Source: Rhytidiadelphus loreus (Eukaryota > Streptophyta > Bryopsida > Hypnales > Hylocomiaceae). From it: a DNA stretch of 64,000 nucleotides. The stretch lies in the NCBI GenBank assembly GCA_947034895.1, contig OX344762.1, forward strand, positions 50,323,087 to 50,387,086, read 5' to 3'. Under the pieces are notes generated by a model. That model had not been told where the DNA came from. It did not search any database and saw nothing but the letters and a program-made list of their open reading frames with translations. Of the stretch, positions 1 through 9,849 are shown piece after piece. Every line of letters starts with the position of its first letter. The stretch's first letter is position 1. Made by a program: the position numbers and the translations under genes.

Positions 1-3000
1 TAGATACTAGCAGAGTTCTAGGGCCATCCACTCCTGCAAATTTAACAGTGAATAAGACAGGGGCCCTTGCCACCATGATTCCTTCTTTTATTCAAAAGGT
101 TCCTCCAGCTGTGCGCCCTTATCGTGGTCCGCTCTTTGATTTCCCCGCCGTCGGCAAAAGAATTGATGGAGCTGCACTCTCATTGACACCTCAAGCAAGT
201 CTATGGGGTCAGCCAGTTTCTCTTGGTTACAAAGTCCGGGAGCTTCTTCTGGAGGAAGGAGTACGTGCTATCGACAAGAAGAGAGCTGAGAGACTTGAAA
301 CAATTTCAGATGTTTTGACCACAAGAAATGGTAAGAAGTTATTACAGGCATATCAAATCGTAAGGCTTCGGGTCGAGGAGAAGAAGTTGCGACTGATGGA
401 ACTCCAATCTCGTGTTAGAGATGAGGTGGAGGAGCAACAGCAGGAGATTATGGCGATGGGGGAGCGAGCTTACAGAAAGTTTGTTCGCCTGTGTGAAAGG
501 CAACGAATGGATCTTTCTAGACAAGTAATGGTGCTGCAAAGGTCCACTCGTGAGAAGCACTTGAAAGGATTGATGCAGTGGCGAAAGAAGTTATTAGAGT
601 CACAGTGGTCATCTAGGGATGCTCGTGTGACGAGGAACAGGGGTGTAGCAAAGTACCATGAGCGAATGTTGAGAGAGTATTCTAAACGGAAGGATGAAGA
701 TCGGAACAAGAGGATGGAGGCGTTGAAGAACAACGATGTTGATGCCTACAGAGAGATGTTGAAACAGCAACAGGGACAACTTCCTGGAGATGCTGGAGAG
801 AGATTTGAAGTGCTATCCTCTTTTCTAACACAGACTGAAGAATACCTGCACAAGTTGGGCGGAAAGATATCTGCTGTTAAGAATCACCAGGAGCGAGAAG
901 AAGCTGCCATTGCAGCAGCCGCTGCCGCCAGAGCACAGGTCTAAGATCCTAGCATTCTTCTCCTATGATGCTTGTGCATTGAATGATCAAATTTTGCACC
1001 TGTGTCTGCATTACATGTCTGATTCCGGCGTTTTAACTACAGGGTTACTCAGAAGAGGAAGTGCAGCAAGCAGCTGTTCGAGCAAGTGAAGAAGCTGGAG
1101 TCAATGGTTATATCAATAGAGCCCCACATGATTCTTCTGTAAATAAGTGAGTCTTGCCTCCCTGTATATGTTCAGTACCTTGGACTTGAATACCGATCTG
1201 AGCAATTGTAATGCTAACTTCATGAAAGTAAGGAATCTGTAGTGCGGCATGCGAGCTATTGAAGTTGCAGTGTTTCTGGTTGGCAAACATGAAGGTGACA
1301 AGACCTGCTCTTGCTCCTTCTGAGATTGACATTATGTACTATAAATTGGCATCGCAGATATTACAGCTTGGCTCACGCGGTTCATGAGAAAATTGTTAAA
1401 CAACCATCAATGCTTGCTGTTGGTATCCTGCGAGACTATCAAATGGTAGTTATTGGTGATTCGATGGAGAACCATTTCCAAACCTTATTTCACTAAGCTC
1501 TTTTGTTGGAGATACGGAAACACAATTTTATTTTGAGGAGTATTGTTATTGATTGTTTTCATGTATTGGGGCTATCTGGTGTTGGAAAGCGAAGCAAGTG
1601 ATTCTCAGTCCTAAATGTTTCCTCCCTCTTTTCTGTTAATTGACAGGTGGGATTACAGTGGATGCTATCATTGTACAATAATAGGCTGAATGGCATACTT
1701 GCTGATGAGATGGGTCTTGGGAAAACAGTGCAGGTGAGGGTGCACTTTATTGACAAACATGTTTGATTTGTGTTTGTGAAATGTTTTTGCATAGACATTG
1801 CTTAGAGCTGAAAATGTTTCTTTGAAATTAGCAGAAATTGGGTCCCAGATGGTGCATGGACCATTTTTACAGTACATAATCTGAATTTGAGTTACAGAAC
1901 CTAAACTTCCTAAACTTCCGATAGCATGAAATGGAGTAGCTTACCATTTCTTTTACATGGACTTGCAGGTGATGGCACTTATTGCTTATCTTATGGAGTA
2001 CAAGGGCAACTACGGGCCTCATTTAATTATTGTACCCAATGCTGTCATGGTTAACTGGAAGGTAGTTTTCTTGCACCGCAGTTCTTGTTTGCTTAATTAT
2101 ATATCAGATTTCTTGTTGTCTAGTCAGACGTCTACTTTTCATTTCAGATATTCTTCGTTTTCTCCAAGAATTCTACCTGATGTTATTGGACTTATCTATG
2201 AGTGCAGAGTGAACTACTCAGGTGGCTTCCGTCTGTCTCGTGTATATATTATGTCGGACATAAAGATCAACGTGCCAAAATATTTGCCCAGGTCAGTTTC
2301 CTGACAATTTTGTTACTTATTTTTGGTATCCAGACTTTTATGGTTGAGGTCCTCTGTCTGGTCTGTTTGTATCATCATTTGACATTTTGTATGCTTGTCG
2401 CAGGAGGTTTGCTCCATGAAGTTTAATGTTTTGGTGACAACATATGAGTTTATTATGCGTGATCGATCCAAATTGTCAAAAGTGGATTGGAAATATATAA
2501 TTATTGATGAGGCTCAGCGAATGAAGGATCGTGAATCACGTCTTGCCCGTGATCTCGATCGATTCCGTTGCTCGCGGCGTTTGCTGCTTACTGGCACTCC
2601 TCTACAGGTAGTTATTAAGGATTATTTTAAAAACAAGTATCTTCTTGATGATATCGATGCATGTTCCATTTAATTAAATTATTTTTGTCATGCTCTGAGG
2701 GTACTGATGGAATTTGTTTCTCTGCAGAATGACCTTCATGAACTGTGGTCACTCCTCAATCTGCTACTCCCTGAAGTGTTTGACAACAGTAGGTCTTTTC
2801 ACGAGTGGTTTTCAAAACCGTTCCAGAAGGAGGCTGCGCAGACTGAAGAGGATGACTGGCTGGAGACTGAAAAAAAGGTTATCGTTATTCACAGACTTCA
2901 TCAGATCCTGGAGCCTTTCATGTTGCGACGTCGTGTCGAGGATGTGGAAGGATCTCTTCCTCCTAAGGTGATTGCGTGTTCACTATCACTCAGTGCAATC

Positions 3001-6000
3001 AATGTCATATGATTGTCTATTATTGTCATTCAGTCCGCCTCTTCCTAAATTTTTTATTCAGAAAAGAACGAACTTTTAGTATCTGATGTGGTTTACTGCT
3101 TAGATCCTCATGCACTCTTACGCTGCTTCCACAGGTGTCCGTGGTTCTCAAGTGCAAAATGTCAGCATACCAGGCAGCAATTTATGACTGGGTGAAAACA
3201 ACCGGAACTCTGCGTTTGGATCCAGACGATGAGGCTCAAAGGATATCAGGAAATAGCAAGCGCCTCGCACGAGCCTATGCTCCATTGCAAAATAAGTGCA
3301 TGGAACTACGAAAAGTCTGCAATCATCCTTACTTAAATTATCCTCCACGATTTCATGGTCAAGGGGACATGTCAGTACGTACATGCGGGAAGCTGTGGAT
3401 ACTGGATCGCATCCTGGTGAAGCTGCATAAGACAGGCCACCGAGTTTTGCTCTTCAGTACTATGACTAGGTTACTGGATATACTAGAGGACTACTTACAG
3501 TGGCGAAGGCTTGTTTACCGTCGCATTGATGGAATGACAACCCTCGAGGCTAGAGAATCCGCTATTGTTGAATTTAATCGGCCAAATTCTGATTGTTTCA
3601 TCTTCCTGCTCAGTATTCGGGCTGCTGGAAGAGGTCTTAATTTGCAGACCGCTGACACGGTGATTGTGTACGACCCTGACCCTAATCCAAAAAATGAGGA
3701 GCAAGCGGTTGCTCGCGCACATCGCATTGGCCAAAAGAGAGAGGTTCGTGTAATTTATATGGAGGCTGTTGTGGAAAGTACCCCGAGCTATGAGAAGGAG
3801 GATGAGCTGCGGAGTGGGGGGTCCTTGGACGCGAAGGATGATGAACTGGTACTTGGGACTCGACAATCATTAAAGTCTTGGTTTCGTTGTTGTTCAGGCA
3901 GTTTGTAACTGGACTTCGGAGATCTTATTCGTCGTTTTATCACCTGTTTCCTTCGTTCTTGTGTTCTGGTTCATCATTGTTTCTTCCCGTATCTGTGAAG
4001 GCGTTGGTATTGATCCCCTTTGTGTATGGTTCAGGCTGGTAAGGATCGGTATGTGGGCTCTGTGGAGAGCTTGGTTCGCAACAATATCCAGCAGCACAAA
4101 ATCGATATGGCTGATGAAGTCATTAATGCCGGGAGGTTTGATCAACGGACCACCCAGGAGGAGAGACGATTGACTCTGGAAGCTCTATTGCATGATGAGG
4201 AAAGGTATCAACAAACAGTTCATGACGTTCCGTCTCTACAAGAAGTGAACCGAATGATAGCAAGGTCAGATGAGGAATTGGAACTTTTTGACAAGATGGA
4301 TGAGGAATACAAGTGGGCTGGTGATCTCCTCCCTCATCAGAAAGTTCCTAAATGGATGCGCGTTGGTTCTCGGGAGGTCAATGCTGCAATTGAATCTACT
4401 TCCAAAGAGGCCATGAAGAAGGGTTTCTTGGGAGCCGTGGGCACGCAGGAAGCTGAAGATCAGTTGATTTCCCAGGTGACGAAGGGTCCTGTGGCTCCGA
4501 AGGCTCTCGAAAAACGCTCCAAGAGTACAAGCAGGTACAAGAATTATCGTGAGGTAGAAATTGACGATGACTTTTATCCTGAAAAGGATACCGAGGAGAT
4601 GGAAGAGGATGAACGAGAATCAGTTATTGAAGAGGTGTTAACTGCTGCGAATGCTGACGATGAAGAGGAAGAGGAAGGAGGTGTTGCTGGAGAAGATCAA
4701 GATGAAGGTGCATTTCCAGTAATTTTTGGACTTAATAGTGTATTGTGGTTCATTAATCTGTAGGACAGATCAGAAGAGTTGAACCTTGGCATTAAAATTG
4801 TGGTTCTCTTTGTACAGTTATGATGGATGCTGAAGATGGAGAGGAGCTAATTGAGGAGGAAGAGATTATTGAAGAGGTAATCATCTGAAATGCATACATA
4901 TCTTTTATGTCCAGCCTATTTGGCCCTAATGCTTTCTTTTCATTGGCGTCTCCAATATTCTGATGGACCATAAACGTTTGGGTGGTACTTGAGATTTTTA
5001 CATAGAGCTTTTTTTATCTGCGACCGACAGGTAATCGAGGAAGTCGATGATGACGATGAAGAGGAAGAGGAGGGAGGTGAAGCTGAGGATGAAGATGTCG
5101 AAGAAGAGGGTGAATTAGTTCCCGAAGTATCGTCTGATGATGGCGAGATGTCTCCAGCCAAACCCCAGCGTGGAGCTGCCACAAGTCAATCGAAAAAATT
5201 TGCATCTTTATCGGCCTTGGAGGCTCGCCCAAGTAGAACAGAAGAGGTATGTCTATTTGTATACGTCTTGGAGGCCTCTTCCTAAGAAAATTAGCACAAG
5301 AACGATGTTGGGGGACCATGACTTGCTTAACAGTTTTAAATCTTTGATTGGATAGGGCGATGAACTTGAGGAAGGGGAGATAGCTGCATCAGTCGATTCA
5401 GATCAGCGGTCAGAAAGCTGGATGGAAGGGAGGGAGGAAGCTGAGGAGATTGCAGAGGAGGAAGAGGATTACGCCATACAACCACAAAAGAAAAGGAAAC
5501 GCAGCCGCAGCCACCGTCGTACTGCTCAATTAGATGGGCTAGGCGAGAGAGAGATCAGTAACGGGTCTTTCATTGAACGAGAAACCCCTCCATCACTGTC
5601 CTTCCGCTCTAATACTAGGGTGGAGCATAAATCCCTGCCATGGTCTAACTTTGGAACAGTTGACCCCCCATATGAGAAGACGGATCACTGGGGTGGCGCT
5701 GCTAAGAAGAGGAGTGTCAATGTCTCGGAAGCTCAAGCACCAGCACGACCTCGCATTGTATTTAAGCACAGTCGGACAAACGGATTGCAGGATCCTGTTG
5801 TAGAACCTGATGTGGGAAGAGACAACAGGACTGTTAGAACTCAAGCAGGTTTGCTGGGGAGCTATAGTGGTGACAAAGGTCGTCTGCCCGAGGGACAGCA
5901 GAAGAAGGTAATTATCTTTCTGTTTACGTTCTCTCTGGATCATGATGCAATTTCGGTTCTGCCGTTCTGGCGTTATCTATATCTAATTTTTTCTGCATCT

Positions 6001-7302
6001 GTCGGTTCATCATTTTTTGTTCAGAAACATATTTCTTATGAATTACATCTTGATACATATTTGTATTGGTGTCTGGTACGTGTGCAGTGCAAATCTGTGC
6101 TGAGTAAATTGCATGGAGCAATGAACAAGGATGGCAGACAGATAGCAGCACTCTTCCTGGAGCTACCAAAGCGTAGTGAATTGCCTGAGTATTACAAAGT
6201 TATAGCCCGACCTATTACCGCTAATCAAATTGAGGAGAAGTTAGATCGCTTGGAGTACCCAAATGTTCTGGAGTTCGCTTCAGATTTTCACCTTATGATC
6301 GATAATGCAGTTCATTATTACAGTACTTCTGTAGAGGTAATTGTTCCTTTAACCCTGTACTACCTGGATGGAAAAATAGAAAATCTACTTTAGAAGCCTC
6401 TTAAATCTTACGCTCAAGTTTCTTGCCAACTAATTTTTAAATTTTCTCTCGCTTTTAGCTCACATGTCTATGAATGGATTTTTATGCAGGTTCAAGCGGA
6501 TGCACGTCGCTTACAAGCACTGTTTGATTCAAGGATGTCCCTTGTGTTTCCCGAGGTGGACTTCTCATCTGCACGAGTACGAAGTTATCCTCCAGTGTTG
6601 CCCCAACAGGCTCCTTCAGTGTCTGGTTCCAGAAGTGTATTGCAGGCGCCTGTTGTAACTGGTCCGCGAGGTGTACTACAGGGTCCCATCGTAACGGGCC
6701 CACGAGGTGTTCGTCGCCCCCCTCCCCCTGCTGTCCCCGAACATGTTGAAACTCCTACCAATGCGAGGAGCTCCACAAGGATATCGGTGGTCCGACATCA
6801 CGCACCCCCGCAGGAGGTCGTGCAACCCAAGCAGGAAGTCAAGTCGAAAAGCAAGAAGGGAGGAAAGGAAAAGGCGAAGGACAAAAAGGGGAAATCAAAG
6901 AGCAAAGCCAAAAGTAGTGTGAAGGAGAAAGAGTTAGTACATGAAGATGTGGAATCCGATGAAGGGATTATGCATCCTGTGGATCTTGTAATACATAAGA
7001 AGAAACGAAAAGGTAGGGAACACACAGGAAGTAGGACAGTAGTTAGCTCACAATTAGTTTTTAATACGGAGGAGATGAGGGAGACTGCTGCTCGGGGTTT
7101 TAGTGTAGGCTCATCGGGGAATGCAAGGGGTTCCCAACAACATCAAGTAGTAGCCCCGAGGTCACGGGCTCCGGCTGCCTCTCCTGCCAGTAGCAGGCGA
7201 AGTGCACCACAACCGGACATGAAAGTTGCTGTGGGTGCTGCTGTTACTGTGTTGAAAAAGTCAAGGTCTGACGGTGGAAAACGAAGGCCTAGTCATCCTT
7301 AA
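1..7302 (+). CDS. BRM: BRAHMA-type SWI2/SNF2 chromatin-remodelling ATPase, 5' end outside window
   Basis: ATP-driven nucleosome remodeller, catalytic subunit of the plant SWI/SNF (BAF-type) complex, nuclear. Coding exons by splice sites and phase: <3-938, 1043-1146, 1358-1445, 1647-1733, 1969-2061, 2208-2291, 2404-2607, 2728-2967, 3135-3848, 4035-4707, 4818-4876, 5031-5246, 5356-5907, 6088-6336, 6490-7302. All phases close, giving about 1703 visible residues; Arabidopsis BRM has about 2190, so the N-terminal QLQ-containing part is missing. Seen in order: HSA helix region (exon 1, [12 protein letters not shown]), Walker [13 protein letters not shown] box [20 protein letters not shown], helicase C with RAHRIGQ, SnAC region ([10 protein letters not shown]), a long acidic stretch, LEEGEIAAS, bromodomain, a lysine-rich tail and the BRM-type end GKRRPSH. 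The frame is open to the left edge; 'ag' at 9-10 could be an acceptor. No frame break. Confidence 0.97.
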
Positions 7303-8345
7303 ATTCCTACCCTGTATTTTTAGATCCTTTGTCCCATAACAATTCTTATTCCATTCTGCCTTGGGGTGGATTTTCTTTCAAGAGTTTGCTGCAAGGGTAC
7401 CCATCTTTATCCTGTAGCTTAAATTTACTTGCATCTGAGATTATCTGCATTGTGAACCTTTGCCTGAATAATTATCAATTTTGGTCTACGGTATTTCACT
7501 AATGACATAACGTCTGAACTCTCTTGGAAAGAGGGAACTAAGTTGCAGTTAGAACCTCTGTTAGTACATACTCTTGTATTATATTCTTGTATTGCATAAT
7601 ATGCAATAAGAGAGTTTACAGTATTTGTGGCCTCTCTAAATGCATAAACCTCTCTAAATAGTCTTGGCACCATGCACTAACAAAGGTTCTACATGTGGGG
7701 GATATTATGTAGTTGTAAACTGGGGTTTGGGCAGCAACATGCTTCTTGGAGTTCTTGAAATACTCAACTTTGGTATGCATTATGTAAAATTTTAAAACCT
7801 CTGATATTTCCATTGAACTCCTTCCTTATCACTTCACTTTGTACTCACATGTTGCTTTATTTTGTAAAATTGGTGCAGCAATTGCCCCAAACCACACGTT
7901 TTTATAGCATATAGAGCACCACCTTAAGCATTTGTAACATGACAATGTTTAGCCACATTAGAAGAAACATCGCAGTCATTTGGTTCCCAAGACTCAGCTC
8001 TTTAAATTGCACGTCTCCAAATAACTTTGGTTGTACACAAATGCCAAATACAACATTGTTAAAACAATTCTAACTTCCTAACCCGTAGATGTTTTACTAA
8101 AGTGAAAACACTCAAAACCATCAAAATCAAGCAATTCAGCCTAGTTGGAGGCACCTTTTTCAAGAAAAAAATAGTTTTATAGTGTTAGCAATTGAAAATC
8201 ATGGAAGAGAAATTTTCGATAAGCTATGTAGTTACTAAGAATTTTCAAAGTGGCCCCCCCCCCTTCACCACTAAAACTGCCATATTGTCTTGTCTTAAAA
8301 CAAAAATCTACAGTAGAAAATCACGAGTCAACTAGGGAAACCATT
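7303..8345. other. BRM 3' flank and AT-rich spacer
   Basis: The first few hundred bases after the BRM stop are presumably its 3' UTR, including T-rich stretches around 7360-7620. The rest is AT-rich with short homopolymers, such as a C run near 8256. No coding frame of any conviction was seen on either strand. The poly(A) site was not determined. Confidence 0.5.
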
Positions 8346-8759
8346 TAAGGTAGAAGGCTCTGAAATGGCTCATCTAAGGGCTGGTCCACCTTTTTCATGT
8401 ATTTTCTTAAATGGAAATAATTTTAGCTCATTTTTCAGACAAATAAAAATAGAAGAAGAATCTAACACAAGTGGTTTCATATTTTTTTAAGCATTTTTGA
8501 ATTACTTATGGATTTTCAAAGGAGTTGTGTCATAAGTCCCTAATTATGTCCCTAGGTCTTTCATAAATCGATCACTTACAACTTCTAAAAAAAAATGGGA
8601 AAGCAAAGAGAATGATTGGCTCTTGCAATTAATAATGTTTTTTTCCTTTATTCATTCAATAACTATGGAGGTCAATTTATGAACTACCGTTTGTCCATTT
8701 CATAGCCATATATAGGGTTCATTCTTAATGCCCGCTCCATTTCAGAGCCTCCTACCTTA
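8346..8759. mobile_element. MITE, AGGTAG family, copy 1
   Basis: A non-coding element of about 414 bp with inverted ends. The left end reads TAAGGTAGAAGGCTCTGAAA and the right end is its reverse complement with one mismatch (CTCCTACCTTA at the edge). TA flanks the AGGTAG...CTACCT core on both sides, as expected for a TA target duplication (Tc1/mariner or Stowaway-like), although TTAA is also possible at this copy. A close copy lies at 29245-29658 in the same orientation, and a diverged inverted copy at 27394-27807. No transposase. Confidence 0.8.
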
Positions 8760-8995
8760 ATTACACTTTTTAGACACTTTCAATAGAAGTCCACTTGTCC
8801 GGAATAGGTACACTGACGGTATTGGGTAAATTCACCTTAACAATGAACTGAATGGAATTTAACAGACCAAACAAAAAATTTGAAACACTTTCAATGCATC
8901 TCAAGTAGAATCGTCTGCTTTGAACGAGTGAGGCTCAGATTTGCAAATAATGTTGCCTGCAATTTAGTGTTGATTTGGGTCCCTCTGGTGAGGGG

Positions 8996-9191
8996 CGTGG
9001 GTTGCGCCAGCCAAGGAAGTAGTGCAAGACCAAGGCGACACTCGCGGGTCCGGGCAGCAAGCTGCCGGATGGACCCGCACCCGCTGAAAAATTAGATTAA
9101 TATCATGGGACTCGATGAGCCCCGTATCAGATATTAAACTGATAAGAACAGATACTACACTTGATCTTAGCCAAAAGGCCGAGAAAGGTAT
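8996..9191 (-). ncRNA. U2: U2 spliceosomal snRNA, copy 1
   Basis: Reading the minus strand from 9191, the 5' end is the conserved ATACCTTTCTCGGCC, followed by the branch-point recognition sequence GTAGTA (complement of 9153-9158), the stem-loop II region, and an Sm-type site TAATTTTTCAG (complement of 9084-9094). A GC-rich 3' stem-loop follows, ending near GGCGCAACCC. The plant U2 length of about 196 nt puts the 3' end near 8996; this end is approximate. U2 base-pairs with the intron branch site in the spliceosome. The core is identical to the copy at 59092-59287. The upstream elements are those of a Pol II snRNA gene, so it is likely functional. Confidence 0.95.
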
Positions 9192-9215
9192 ACTTCAATA
9201 TCCATACCCCCAGAG

Positions 9216-9262
9216 CTCATATACCCCAAGTCTCACCGTCAACATCACAAACCATATGGGAC
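9216..9262 (-). promoter_or_regulatory. U2 copy 1 promoter: USE and TATA-like box
   Basis: On the minus strand, GTCCCATATGG (complement of 9252-9262) lies about 61-71 bp upstream of the U2 start. It resembles the plant snRNA upstream sequence element RTCCCACATCG. A TATATGAG motif (complement of 9216-9223) lies about 25-32 bp upstream. Both are conserved at the second U2 copy (59311-59357) while the bases around them differ. The arrangement fits plant snRNA promoters; polymerase choice is inferred from U2 being a Pol II transcript. Confidence 0.75.
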
Positions 9263-9849
9263 AAATTCAGAAACATAACACTCTTCTGCTTGGTGATATG
9301 CTCATGTGCGTACCGGTAGTTGACGTTTTTGGTGATTTTAGTTCACCACAGGCGTGAAAAAAGTACTAAACGTGGAGACATCTAAACCATACTCTCAAGA
9401 CAATCGCAATTCCCATCAAGTCTGCAGATTGACTCGATCCAAAAGGACAACAGATACAGAGTTCTGAAAGAACCTAAGATGACCGAAAAAAGAGCCTGAT
9501 GATTACACAAAGAGAATTCATGTGAATGTAGATACAGGATTTGATGCGTTTGATCTCCGTATTCGCTAAGTTTGCAAGACATAAAATCAGGATGTGTTGC
9601 AAAACTAACTACAACCTCTGCATGGGTTTTAGTGAACCCAGCCACAGTTAAGATGTCCTAGCTCCTCAAAATGAAGCCAACAAAAACATGTTCACATGAC
9701 AAAGATACAGCTGCTGCTTTGAACTCCTGCCATACGGTACCAGTGGTGGCACCAACACGATGAATGTCACTCCATGTGACGCAAAATACTTGGTGCTGCA
9801 AGACCCTTTCTCAAGTCTCAGAAGAAGAGACTCTTCTGCTCTCTAGCGG
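9263..9849. other. NF-YC 3' flank / spacer to U2 promoter
   Basis: Lies between the NF-YC stop (minus strand) and the U2 promoter. It is probably mostly the NF-YC 3' UTR. No coding frame with family resemblance was seen. Confidence 0.45.

Noticed and set aside
3495..3866. Antisense frame of 123 codons under BRM helicase exon
   Set aside because: Lies wholly within a conserved coding exon on the other strand; a shadow.
8880..9357. Plus-strand open frames across U2 copy 1
   Set aside because: These are translations of the U2 snRNA gene and its promoter, which is on the minus strand.
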